In this document: positions 18,139 through 26,137 of the stretch, piece after piece | How positions within the stretch are numbered: the stretch's first letter is position 1 | Layout of the letters: each line of letters begins with the position of its first letter | Source of the DNA: Sediminitomix flava | GTDB taxonomy: Bacteria; Bacteroidota; Bacteroidia; Cytophagales; Flammeovirgaceae | NCBI RefSeq assembly: GCF_003149185.1 | Contig: NZ_QGDO01000002.1 | Location: forward strand, 434,001-498,000 | Direction of reading: 5' to 3' | Length of the DNA stretch: 64,000 nt | Translations under genes and position numbers: made by a program | Notes under the pieces: model-generated | Databases searched by the model: none | What the model was told of the DNA's origin: nothing | What the model saw: only the letters and a program-made list of their open reading frames with translations

Positions 18139-18738
18139 TTACAGATCCAAAGTATCTTCGTATTTCACTTTGTTGCCTGATAACTTCAAGTAGTACACAC
18201 CACCATTCAAACGACTCAAGTCAAAACGCTTTTTGATTTCTGAAGCTTCGAAAGTATCTGCATATACTAGGTTACCATTTTCGTCAGTAAGCTCCAATGC
18301 CATTTCTTCATCATTTGAGTTATCGAACAATACATCTAGTTTTTTGTCGATCAAACGGAAGATAAATGGTTTGTCTTTCATCACCATCTTGTGACCTTTC
18401 ATTACTGCTACTCTGTCATCATTGATGTTGAACATCTTGATTACTCTTCTGTCAGCAAATTCCATAGTAAATACATACTCTCCTGCTGGTAAATGTGAGA
18501 AGTTCAATACTTCGTTTGCTGATTTTACATCTACAATTGTTTTGTGTAGGTAAAGGTTACCAGCTTCGTCTGAGATGTAGTAGTCTACTTTCTCGCCTGA
18601 TACGTTACTCAAACGTAGGAATGCTGCTTTGTGATCTGTTGACGCTTTAAAAGAATAAGATACTGGAGAACGATCTGACGCCATACTTACTGAAGCAAAG
18701 CTTACTAATGCGATTACTAATGCTAAAACTTTTTTCAT
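18139..18738 (-). CDS. Secreted protein with two homologous beta domains
   Basis: 199 residues from the ATG at 18738, which gives a textbook signal peptide (MKKVLALVIALVSFASVSMA); the frame also opens at 18762. The mature protein has two related halves of about 75 residues: AAFLRLSNVSGEKVDYYISD ... LPAGEYVFTME and DVLFDNSNDEEMALELTDE ... LNGGVYYLKLSG. Each resembles the beta-sandwich found in Bacteroidota C-terminal/DUF3244-like domains, with the typical G-x-Y-x-L closing strand. A 35-base near-palindrome lies about 75 bases upstream of the start. Function unknown; likely periplasmic or surface. Confidence 0.7.
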   Translation of the reverse strand: MKKVLALVIALVSFASVSMASDRSPVSYSFKASTDHKAAFLRLSNVSGEKVDYYISDEAGNLYLHKTIVDVKSANEVLNFSHLPAGEYVFTMEFADRRVIKMFNINDDRVAVMKGHKMVMKDKPFIFRLIDKKLDVLFDNSNDEEMALELTDENGNLVYADTFEASEIKKRFDLSRLNGGVYYLKLSGNKVKYEDTLDL

Positions 18739-19071
18739 GGTTTTAATTTTGTTGTGTTTCACAATTGATTACACCACAAAACAATAGTAAAATTTCAGCC
18801 TGTACAACAGCCAAACAGACACTTAATAATTAAGTGTCCGTTTGGTGTTTAAAAATAAAAAATAACCCAAATCAACACTTTTAGAATATTATTCCGAATC
18901 AATAATCACAAACCTCCATTTTATATCATTTTAAACTTTTGTGAAATAAGGTTTATACATAAAGTGTTTAGCCGACATCATTCCCTTACTTACAATAAGT
19001 GTAAATGTAGGATTTATATATTTTAACTTATTTTAACATTAAATCTATTGATTTGTATTTTAGGAAATAAA
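18739..19071. other. Intergenic region between the gene at 18139 and menA
   Basis: 333 bases without a plausible gene on either strand. Apart from the 35-base palindrome at 18811-18845 I see only AT-rich sequence. Confidence 0.6.
18811..18845. repeat. 35-base near-perfect palindrome
   Basis: CCAAACAGACACTTAAT, one central A, then ATTAAGTGTCCGTTTGG: 17-base arms with a single mismatch. It is upstream of the gene starting at 18738 and has no T tract on the minus-strand side, so it is not an ordinary terminator for a known gene. Operator, cruciform or remnant of a repeat element are all possible. Confidence 0.6.
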
Positions 19072-19105
19072 AAAGTCTCTTATGAACAGATTCATAAGAG
19101 ACTTT
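19072..19105 (-). terminator. Terminator after menA
   Basis: Exact 15-base stem AAAGTCTCTTATGAA/TTCATAAGAGACTTT with a 4-base loop; on the minus strand followed by TTTTATTTCC after the stem's own T run. Confidence 0.92.
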
Positions 19106-19124
19106 AAAAGAGGTAATTTTAACT

Positions 19125-20015
19125 TCAGATCAGTCCACCGATTCCAAAAAGTAAGACAAAGACTAAAGTTGAAAGAGCCATCTGCTTTAAATATGGATCT
19201 AAATCTTTTGGAGAAGTATATTTTTGCACTGCAAATCCATTTTTTAATAATAATGGAGCAGAGGCTAAGAACAAAAATTGCCAAGGATTAGTGTAATTTT
19301 GCAAAACATAAACTGTTGTACAGATTAATCCACCTAATATTAGTACCCAATGATAGATTACAGCATTTTTTCTCCCGATTCTCACAGGAATAGATCTTTT
19401 CCCTGCAAGTTTATCAGACTCTATATCTCTTACATTATTCACATTCAAAACTGCAGTCGCAAAAAAGCCACAACTAAGAGCGGGTAAAACAAGATTGTAT
19501 GAAAATGATTGAGCATGTAGGTAGTAAGTCCCTAAAACGCCTACTAAACCAAAAAAGATTAGAACAGATATATCACCTAATCCGGCATATCCATAAGGAT
19601 TTGAACCTGCAGTATATGTAATTGCAGCTATAATACTCAAAATACCTAGACCTAGAAATAACCAAAGAGCCATTCCTGAACCAAGGCTTACCACCAAAAG
19701 GCTAATCCCTGAAACTAAAGATAGAATTGTAAAGATGATCATTGCCTTCTTCATAGCTGAAAGTGAAATCACACCCGTTTGTACCATTCTGGAAGGTCCT
19801 TCTCTTTCTTCGCTATCAGCCCCATGCACTGAATCACCATAATCATTGGCAAGATTTGAAAGGATTTGCAAAAAAATTGTCGTTAAAATACACAGCCCTA
19901 ATACATCTCCTCTAAAACTACCTTGCTGTGCTGCCAAAAATGATCCCATACCTATACAAGATAAGGCCAAAGGTAAGGTCCTTAATCTGAAGGCTTGTAA
20001 CCATGCTTTTATCAT
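19125..20015 (-). CDS. menA: 1,4-dihydroxy-2-naphthoate polyprenyltransferase MenA
   Basis: 296 residues from the ATG at 20015 (a GTG at 20021 is also open). UbiA-family integral membrane prenyltransferase that attaches the polyprenyl tail to dihydroxynaphthoate in menaquinone synthesis. The first Asp-rich Mg-diphosphate site is NLANDYGDSVHGADS (about 60-75) and the second is NVNNVRDIESDKLAGKRS (about 190-207), both intact. Eight or nine hydrophobic helices fill the rest. Single-gene unit with its own -7 box and terminator. Family assignment is clear; it matches MenA rather than UbiA by the N-terminal AFRLRTLPLALS. Confidence 0.93.
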   Translation of the reverse strand: MIKAWLQAFRLRTLPLALSCIGMGSFLAAQQGSFRGDVLGLCILTTIFLQILSNLANDYGDSVHGADSEEREGPSRMVQTGVISLSAMKKAMIIFTILSLVSGISLLVVSLGSGMALWLFLGLGILSIIAAITYTAGSNPYGYAGLGDISVLIFFGLVGVLGTYYLHAQSFSYNLVLPALSCGFFATAVLNVNNVRDIESDKLAGKRSIPVRIGRKNAVIYHWVLILGGLICTTVYVLQNYTNPWQFLFLASAPLLLKNGFAVQKYTSPKDLDPYLKQMALSTLVFVLLFGIGGLI

Positions 20016-20045
20016 AATCACCTAAATTTCAATTTATCAATTTTT

Positions 20046-20053
20046 CAAAATTA
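20046..20053 (-). promoter_or_regulatory. Putative -7 promoter box of menA
   Basis: TAATTTTG on the minus strand matches TAnnTTTG, 30 bases upstream of the ATG at 20015. Confidence 0.45.
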
Positions 20054-20118
20054 AGGATTTGGATCTTATTCGGCTTTCAATTCTACATTTTTATTGAAAA
20101 AATAACATTTCGCATCAT

Positions 20119-20778
20119 TCAATTTTCCACAACAATTGGCTTTCTCCCAATATTAGAAGTAGAATCTTCCAATTCATTGGAATGGATATAGATCAATGCA
20201 CCTTCTTTTATTTTAGTGATAATTTCTTGTGCATCTCTTGGAGGTAGTGCAGGACAACCTTGACTTTCCCCTAGCCGTGGCAAACCCTCTTCCCAAAGGT
20301 TTTGATAAATAGATAAACTACTCGCATAATATGCAGGGTGAATAACAATATCTCTCTTTCTAGTATTTGTATTTCTTTCCCAAATTCCTTCCAATCTTAA
20401 ACTCCTTCCATATTTGCCTTTATAAACTTCAGCAGTTTTTAAGGCTCCATCTACAGAACAATTAGATGCTGGAATATTTGAAATTTTTGGTGTAAAAATA
20501 TTCCCTTTACTTCCGCCATGTCCGTGAGTAGTAAAGAATGACTCAACAGACTGCTTTTTTAAATCTATTAAATAGAACCTTCTTACAAAAGAAGGTTTCG
20601 TCAAGTCAATAGCCACAACGTAGTCGTGATTATCTAGTAAATGGGTATGATTTTCATATTCAGAAATAACTTGCTGGTAAAGCTCTTGATCAATAGTATT
20701 CTCATGAGTCCAGAATTTCCCGATAGATGAAGGTGACAATAAAGCAAAACTAAGTAATGAGTAGATAAAGTAGTCCAT
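20119..20778 (-). CDS. Murein L,D-transpeptidase catalytic-domain (YkuD_2-like) protein
   Basis: 219 residues with a short N-terminal hydrophobic segment (signal peptide, about 1-17). The catalytic region has the family features: strands beginning YVVAIDLTKPSFVRRFYLID, the conserved THGHGGSKGN (about 82-91), RDIVIHPA (His about 145), and the active-site cysteine in LGESQGCPALPPRDAQ (Cys about 173). Members act in the periplasm on peptidoglycan cross-links or hydrolysis. Length is normal. Not in an operon with menA, which lies about 100 bases further down on the same strand. Confidence 0.85.
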   Translation of the reverse strand: MDYFIYSLLSFALLSPSSIGKFWTHENTIDQELYQQVISEYENHTHLLDNHDYVVAIDLTKPSFVRRFYLIDLKKQSVESFFTTHGHGGSKGNIFTPKISNIPASNCSVDGALKTAEVYKGKYGRSLRLEGIWERNTNTRKRDIVIHPAYYASSLSIYQNLWEEGLPRLGESQGCPALPPRDAQEIITKIKEGALIYIHSNELEDSTSNIGRKPIVVEN

Positions 20779-20889
20779 GATACAGCTTTTGTAACTTTAA
20801 GCTATCATACTTGTATCAAGAAAAAAAGTCAGTTTTTATATTGGCATTGCATCAGTATAGATTTCAAAATTATACTGATGTCCGAATAA

Positions 20890-20920
20890 AAATGACACTT
20901 CTTTAAAAGAAGTATCATTT
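20890..20920 (-). terminator. Terminator directly after the 53-residue gene
   Basis: AATGACACTTCTTT pairs with AAAGAAGTATCATT (one mismatch); on the minus strand the stem is followed by TTTTTATTC. It starts immediately after the stop codon at 20921-20923. Confidence 0.8.
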
Positions 20921-21082
20921 TTAAAAGATTCCTCCATTTAGATAAACACCATGAACTCCCCATATCACTAATCCCATTCCAATAGCATACAGTGTATTCT
21001 GAAATCTTTTGATAGATTTCATTAATCTATTGCTTTGCTTCCAAATTTCTTCGTTCGACAGGTAATTTGTTTTATAATTCAT
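20921..21082 (-). CDS. 53-residue single-TM hypothetical protein
   Basis: ATG at 21082, TAA at 20921-20923. The product begins MNYKTNYLSNEEIWKQ; a charged, helical first half is followed by one hydrophobic segment, LYAIGMGLVIWGVHGVYL (about residues 31-48), and a short Gly tail. Support: ATG start, balanced codon use like its neighbours, a sensible soluble-plus-membrane layout, and a rho-independent terminator immediately after the stop. It lies between the L,D-transpeptidase gene and greB. Function unknown; too short for most gene callers' cut-offs. Confidence 0.6.
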   Translation of the reverse strand: MNYKTNYLSNEEIWKQSNRLMKSIKRFQNTLYAIGMGLVIWGVHGVYLNGGIF

Positions 21083-21290
21083 AAGAAGTATGTTTGAGTT
21101 TTATTAGACAGGAAAACTTACGCAAGAAGTTCTTGTCTGTTGGAGTGATTAGCTATTATTGACAAGAAAAAAAGATTAATCAAGGCATATAAATATCCAT
21201 TATTTAACAGCAAAATAATCAGAGCACTTTTATTGGATTTTAATTGACTTGATTCTTATTTTGAGAAAATAGATTAAAGAATTTGAGCAT

Positions 21291-21755
21291 ATGATGAATT
21301 ACATCACACCTGAAGGTTTTGAAGCCCTAAACAAAGAGCTTGAAGACCTTTGGAAAGAAAGAGGAAGAGTAGTTGACGCTGTATCTGAAGCTGCTGCAAT
21401 GGGAGACCGCTCTGAAAATGCCGAATATATTTACGGTAAAAAAAGACTTAGAGAATTAGATAGCAAAATCCGTTTTATTTCTAAAAGGATAAATACGGTT
21501 AAAATCGCTGATAATATAGTTAAAGATAAAGACGAAATTCTTTTTGGTGCTGTCGTAACTTTTAAAGATAAAGCTACAAATCATCAGTTAACTTTTCATT
21601 TGGTAGGTTCTGATGAAGCTGATATTAAAAATGGAAAGCTAAGTATCGATTCGCCAATCGGGAGTGCATTAGTAAATCTGAAGAAAGGAGATGAGACCGA
21701 TGTTATGACTCCTGGAGGAAAAAAAACATATGTGATCGTTGATTTTCACTATTAA
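21291..21755 (+). CDS. greB: Transcription elongation factor GreB
   Basis: 154 residues. N-terminal antiparallel coiled coil (about 1-75) that enters the secondary channel of RNA polymerase, with the tip acidic residues and the GreB-type sequence GDRSENAEYIYGKKRLRELD (about 42-61), then the FKBP-like C-terminal domain (about 80-154) ending in MTPGGKKTYVIVDFHY. Role: stimulates transcript cleavage in backtracked complexes. The start has two adjacent ATG codons (21291, 21294). A bidirectional terminator follows. Confidence 0.92.
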   Translation: MMNYITPEGFEALNKELEDLWKERGRVVDAVSEAAAMGDRSENAEYIYGKKRLRELDSKIRFISKRINTVKIADNIVKDKDEILFGAVVTFKDKATNHQLTFHLVGSDEADIKNGKLSIDSPIGSALVNLKKGDETDVMTPGGKKTYVIVDFHY

Positions 21756-21760
21756 AAACT

Positions 21761-21792
21761 AATCCCCACTTCTTTTCAAAAAAGTGGGGATT
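21761..21792. terminator. Bidirectional terminator between greB and the S41 protease
   Basis: AATCCCCACTT/AAGTGGGGATT stem (11 base pairs) with T-rich flanks on both sides, between converging genes. Confidence 0.88.
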
Positions 21793-21798
21793 ATTATT

Positions 21799-23163
21799 TT
21801 ATCTGATAAACTGTTGTTTTCTTTTAGGAAACTTCGCTGAAGCTACTTTGTAAGATTTCTCAGTTTGACGACGACTTACAGAGGCTGTTTGATAATCTAA
21901 TATTACACCTCTATCATCTAAAGTCGGCCAATAATTATTTTCTAAATAGAAAAGAGAATAAGCGTAAAGACCAATTTCTTCATTCGTCAAGGCCACATTT
22001 ACATAGTTAAACTGCTCAGCATTTAAATCTGGCATAAGTCCATCTTCATAGTCCGATACGCCATCTACATTAGCAACCTTAAATGTGATTGGGAAAAAGA
22101 AATACCCTTCTTCATTCAAGACAACAGAGCCCACATATTTTCCGTGAGACTGCCCTCCTACAATTTTAACATCATTCACATAAGGCTTCAAACCATTGAT
22201 GAGCGCTTCACTTGCCGATGCTGAAAATTGTGTTGTGATAAAAACAATCGAGTTCACATTTAGAGCTGCAGCCAAGTCATTTCTGAAAGGAATTGTATCT
22301 TCGTTATTATCACTGTTATCATTTCCAACTAACTTCAAGAAGACATCCGATGAACCTGCTTTATCATAACACAAACTTCCAATTTGCTGACAGATATCTA
22401 AATATCCACCTCCATTGTATCGAAGGTCAATAATTAAATCAGTTACACCTTCATCTTTAAACTGCTGGAAAGCTTCATTTAAAGGCTCTTCTGAATTCTT
22501 TTCAAAAGATTCATAGAAAAAGTAACCCACCTTTTTTCCATTCGACAATTCTTTTACCGTAACCTCACCAACATAAGGTATATCTAATATCTCACATTCA
22601 AAAGTTGCTGTAAAAACCTCTCCTTCAATTGGCTCCAACTCTAAAGTAAAAGACTTACCAACCTCTGTAGTATATAACTCCGTGACATTACTTTCAGTAG
22701 GAGTAGCACCGTTTACTTTGAGAATTTTATCACCTCTTCTAACCCCTTGTTCATGAGCTTTACTTCCAGATGCTACAAGTACAACATAATAAGATGTGCC
22801 ATCTCCACCAGGAAATACACCTGTACCAATATCATCAGGCAAGTCATCATCATTAGTTCTAGCAGCTGCATCTTCTGCTGAAGGGTCTTTCATAATGTAT
22901 GTCCATCTATCTTTTTCTTTATAGATTAACTCGTTGACTAAATCTTCAGGTTCATAGTAGGTCAACTTTGGGGAAGAAGGTAATTCATCATACCACAAAT
23001 AATCTTCACGCATATAATCATATACAAATTGATTTATAGCGCTAATTTCTTTTTCATCTTCCTCATTAGGTTTAGGTTGTTCGTCGTTATTGTCATCAAT
23101 TGTTTCACAGGAAAATAAAAGGAAAAGCAAAAATGGTAAGTAAGCTAAATGTTGGATTCTCAT
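21799..23163 (-). CDS. S41-family C-terminal processing protease, lipoprotein
   Basis: 454 residues. The signal peptide ends in a lipobox, LFLLFSC (Cys about 19), followed by an acidic linker, so it is a lipoprotein. A PDZ domain (about 110-185: SYYVVLVASGSKAHEQGVRR-GDKILKVNG) precedes the S41 core (about 190-400) with DLRYNGGGYLDICQQIG and the catalytic Ser in TTQFSASASEALINGL; the downstream GQSHGKYVGS carries the Lys of the Ser/Lys dyad region. It should degrade or process proteins outside the cytoplasm. Stands alone; converges with greB. Confidence 0.9.
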   Translation of the reverse strand: MRIQHLAYLPFLLFLLFSCETIDDNNDEQPKPNEEDEKEISAINQFVYDYMREDYLWYDELPSSPKLTYYEPEDLVNELIYKEKDRWTYIMKDPSAEDAAARTNDDDLPDDIGTGVFPGGDGTSYYVVLVASGSKAHEQGVRRGDKILKVNGATPTESNVTELYTTEVGKSFTLELEPIEGEVFTATFECEILDIPYVGEVTVKELSNGKKVGYFFYESFEKNSEEPLNEAFQQFKDEGVTDLIIDLRYNGGGYLDICQQIGSLCYDKAGSSDVFLKLVGNDNSDNNEDTIPFRNDLAAALNVNSIVFITTQFSASASEALINGLKPYVNDVKIVGGQSHGKYVGSVVLNEEGYFFFPITFKVANVDGVSDYEDGLMPDLNAEQFNYVNVALTNEEIGLYAYSLFYLENNYWPTLDDRGVILDYQTASVSRRQTEKSYKVASAKFPKRKQQFIR

Positions 23164-23456
23164 ACTAATTGAATTGATTGTTGAATTGGAGCTATCACGT
23201 AAAAATTCTTTACATATCTATAAAGAAGAAACATTGTGATTTGTACTCATTAATTGTAAAAGTGAATAGTTTCTAAACTCACTTTCATTGTTAGAAGTTT
23301 AAAAATTCAAAATTTAAATAAATAGTTGAACTATTTCTTCAAGCAAATATAACTAAATGAAAACCCACATTTTATATATTTAACTTTTTAAGAAAGACTA
23401 CATTGGATTTTTTACTTCTACAAAGTCACTAATTATTGAGCTAACTGATACTTAAA

Positions 23457-24149
23457 ATGAATAACAGACACTTTCATTATTTTCAACACGTTCCTTTTGA
23501 GGGTTTAGGATGTATTGAAGATTGGATTATCGATAAAGGATATAAATTAAGCTCAACTAATTTTTTTGAAAATGCTAAACTCCCAAATCTTGACGAGTTA
23601 GATTGCTTGATTGTGATGGGAGGGCCTATGGGTATTTATGACTATGGAAAATATCCTTGGCTAAAAGAAGAAAAAGAGTTTATCAAAGCAGCAATATCTG
23701 CAAATAAAAAAGTAATTGGAATTTGTTTAGGGGCACAATTAATTGCTGATGTATTAGGCGCTGAAGTTTATCCAAATCAAGAAAAAGAAATTGGTTGGTT
23801 AAATCTCTACAAAGAATCTGAACACCCAATTCTATCAGATTTTGATAAGGAGTTTACTGCTTTCCATTGGCATGGTGATACTTTCGATTTACCTAAAAAT
23901 TCAAAGAGACTTTTTCATTCTACAGTCTGTAAGAATCAAGCATATTTATATAATGAAAAGGTCTTGGGGCTACAGTTTCACTTTGAAGCAACAGAAAGTT
24001 CTGTAGCTGAAATTGTAAAAAATTGTGCTGATGAACTCATTCCTGCTCCTTACGTTCAGAGTGCCGAATCTATTCTAGTAGAGAAAAGGTATTTCCAAGC
24101 CAATAATGAGCGAATGTTTAAGTTATTAGACTATCTCGATCAAATATAA
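23457..24149 (+). CDS. Class I glutamine amidotransferase (GMP-synthase-like)
   Basis: 230 residues, cytosolic. The triad of class I amidotransferases is present: Cys in VIGICLGAQLIA (about 83), His in VLGLQFHFEAT (about 172) with the Glu two residues on. The oxyanion segment is VMGGPMGIYDY (about 54-64). As a stand-alone domain it matches the YfeJ/GuaA-like group whose members act on small molecules such as gamma-glutamyl compounds; the true substrate is not known. Single gene with a terminator after it. Confidence 0.85.
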   Translation: MNNRHFHYFQHVPFEGLGCIEDWIIDKGYKLSSTNFFENAKLPNLDELDCLIVMGGPMGIYDYGKYPWLKEEKEFIKAAISANKKVIGICLGAQLIADVLGAEVYPNQEKEIGWLNLYKESEHPILSDFDKEFTAFHWHGDTFDLPKNSKRLFHSTVCKNQAYLYNEKVLGLQFHFEATESSVAEIVKNCADELIPAPYVQSAESILVEKRYFQANNERMFKLLDYLDQI

Positions 24150-24156
24150 ATTATGT

Positions 24157-24192
24157 AAAAAAAGGCATCTAACTTTAGCTAGGTGCCTTTTA
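24157..24192 (+). terminator. Terminator after the glutamine amidotransferase
   Basis: AAAGGCATCT pairs with AGGTGCCTTT (one G-U pair), 10-base loop; followed by TTTTAGTC. An A run upstream makes it usable on the minus strand as well. Confidence 0.75.
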
Positions 24193-24238
24193 GTCTAGTT
24201 AAGACTGTGTTTCAAGTATAAAAGATTGTGGAACTCTA

Positions 24239-24715
24239 TTAGAAAATATCAAAAGGAACCCAGCCTGAATCTGGATCATTTCCTGCGGCATCTAATCCTG
24301 CAAAAAGAGCATATTCGTGCCAAGCAAATTTACCTTTGTAAGTTCCATTCAAATCTTCAGGAATAACAAGCTGTACATTCCACTCATAGACTTGTTGTGC
24401 CTCTAATGTCATTGGTCCTTCTACCATCAGCTTATCTTCATAGGTGGTAGTTCGTAGATGAATGATCTCTCTTTCTATTTCAGTTTCTCCTTCTTCATAT
24501 TCAATTTCAACTCCTTCTCCTTCTACTCTCTCTTCAGCTCGAAGTTTCAGATATACTTTATCAATGGCTAAATCAACATCTTTAACCTGAGCTTTAATTG
24601 TAATATTAAAAGGCTTACCTAATTCCAATTCATTTTCATGGAAGAGAACCACAACTTCTGCAGCCCCACCTGTGACCATATTTTTGACTTGTTTTACTTT
24701 ATCCCAAAATCCCAT
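24239..24715 (-). CDS. Spo0M-like / arrestin-fold protein
   Basis: 158 residues, no signal peptide. It opens with MGFWDKVKQVKNMVTGGAAE, like the short N-terminal helix of sporulation-control Spo0M proteins, then alternating strands (VVVLFHENELELGKPFNI, LAIDKVYLKLRAEERVEGE, YEWNVQLVIPEDLNGTYKGK) of an arrestin-like beta sandwich. Bacteria without sporulation also carry the family; its role there is unclear. The assignment rests on fold pattern and N-terminus and is moderate. Confidence 0.6.
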   Translation of the reverse strand: MGFWDKVKQVKNMVTGGAAEVVVLFHENELELGKPFNITIKAQVKDVDLAIDKVYLKLRAEERVEGEGVEIEYEEGETEIEREIIHLRTTTYEDKLMVEGPMTLEAQQVYEWNVQLVIPEDLNGTYKGKFAWHEYALFAGLDAAGNDPDSGWVPFDIF

Positions 24716-24859
24716 AGCTAATGTAGTTAAATAAAAAGTTGGTTAAAATTAGTATGCTAAGCTATTCGCTCATTTATAGAGATATATTAGTTTTTTCTAC
24801 ACTTAAATACAAGTTTATCAAGGATTTTAGCAGAAGGAAAATTATACTAAAAATGAAAA

Positions 24860-24901
24860 AAGCTACTTCTATTTCCCTAAAATGAGAACTAAAAGTAGCT
24901 T
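24860..24901 (-). terminator. Terminator after the NdpA-like gene
   Basis: AAGCTACTT/AAGTAGCTT stem with a long (24-base) loop; on the minus strand followed by TTTTTCATTTTTAG. Confidence 0.65.
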
Positions 24902-24923
24902 ATAATATGAACAGTGTTATACT

Positions 24924-25991
24924 CTATTCTTCTTCGTTGTAATAAACTATGTAATAGCTCATACCTTTTTCGTCATCAAAACCTTTTTCGATGTGTTCTT
25001 CATTCCCTGCCACATTTATTTGGATTTTCTTATCCAGTTTAATCACAGACTTAAAGTCTTTTCTTGATTTCTTCACTGCAGTAGAACTGATCTTGAATTC
25101 ATCAAAGACAGGAACCTCATTTTTTTCTTTATACTGATCTTTGTATTCTTGGAAAGCATCAATTACCTCAGGCTCTTCCATTACAGAGTTTTCAAACTCT
25201 ACAATATTGAAATCTTCATTTTCAGTAAAAAATTTCATTGAACGATTCAACATATCCATTTGCTGAGGACGCTCTACATTATGTTCTTCATTGAAAACAT
25301 CCTCTACAAACTCCTTACAGATGTTTAGGTAGTTTTGAGTATGGAAAAAACTATCTTCTCTCTTTTTCAATCTCAAGAAGCTTTCTTTCCAATATTGTGC
25401 CTCTACATTTTTAGAAGGACTATCTTTCAGACAGATTTTAAAACCTTTTTCTTCTTCAAAATTAAAGATCAAACAGCCTTTATCAAGTTTCTTTACATTT
25501 GCCCCTTCATCTTGAACAATGGCCCACGCTCCTGTCTTCTGATCTTTAACTTTCAGAAACTTCTCTTTATTTTCTGTCTTAAATAAACCGATCGCATTTA
25601 CCACTTCTCCATCTACAATACAATCTTCTAGGTAAGCCACATAAAACTCACCGCCTTTGATATTTGGATGTGTTGAAGTATTGTAAAGATGCTTTGCAAT
25701 CTCACGAGATTGTGGCATAAATTGCTCAAATGGATCATTGAAAAGTCTTCTTGAAAAACCGAACATTTCATTCAAGTTCAAGTCCTCAGACTCATCTGTA
25801 AAGTGATAATATCCTCCTTCTCGGAATGGTTTCAAGAAATAAGCCATCAGACTTTTGTGTAGTGGACTGTTTTCTTCAACTTCCAATTCAAAGTCTGACA
25901 ACTCTAAATCTTCTTCCTGTATTTTGTTTCCTACTTTATGAAGAGCAAGATGTTTGAGCTTTACGCTACCAAAGTCTAATGCTTTTGTCAT
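24924..25991 (-). CDS. Nucleoid-associated protein, NdpA/YejK family
   Basis: 355 residues from the ATG at 25991 (MTKALDFGSVKLKHLALHKV), which matches the family N-terminus; the TTG at 26027 only adds a basic extension. The family pattern is visible in the early VGNK segment, FGFSRRLFNDPFEQFMPQS, GGEFYVAYLEDCIVDGE and the central IGLFKTENKEKFLKV. Members bind the nucleoid; the biochemical role is poorly defined. Cytosolic, single-gene unit with its own terminator. Confidence 0.82.
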   Translation of the reverse strand: MTKALDFGSVKLKHLALHKVGNKIQEEDLELSDFELEVEENSPLHKSLMAYFLKPFREGGYYHFTDESEDLNLNEMFGFSRRLFNDPFEQFMPQSREIAKHLYNTSTHPNIKGGEFYVAYLEDCIVDGEVVNAIGLFKTENKEKFLKVKDQKTGAWAIVQDEGANVKKLDKGCLIFNFEEEKGFKICLKDSPSKNVEAQYWKESFLRLKKREDSFFHTQNYLNICKEFVEDVFNEEHNVERPQQMDMLNRSMKFFTENEDFNIVEFENSVMEEPEVIDAFQEYKDQYKEKNEVPVFDEFKISSTAVKKSRKDFKSVIKLDKKIQINVAGNEEHIEKGFDDEKGMSYYIVYYNEEE

Positions 25992-26109
25992 ATTCCTTTT
26001 TGATTTAAACTTCGCGAAAATAGCCAATCCCTAAGGCTTAGTACAAATTGTAGTATTGTTTTTATGAGGAACATTTAAATCAATGCCTTTATTCCCTTTC
26101 AGAATTTAT

Positions 26110-26117
26110 TAGATTTG
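26110..26117 (+). promoter_or_regulatory. Putative -7 promoter box of the TonB-dependent receptor
   Basis: TAGATTTG matches TAnnTTTG, 20 bases upstream of the ATG at 26138. Confidence 0.45.
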
Positions 26118-26137
26118 TACAAACTTCACATTTGTTT

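Noticed and set aside
23281-23456. Possible small RNA upstream of the glutamine amidotransferase gene
   Set aside because: Only AT-rich sequence; no promoter-terminator pair or stable hairpin.
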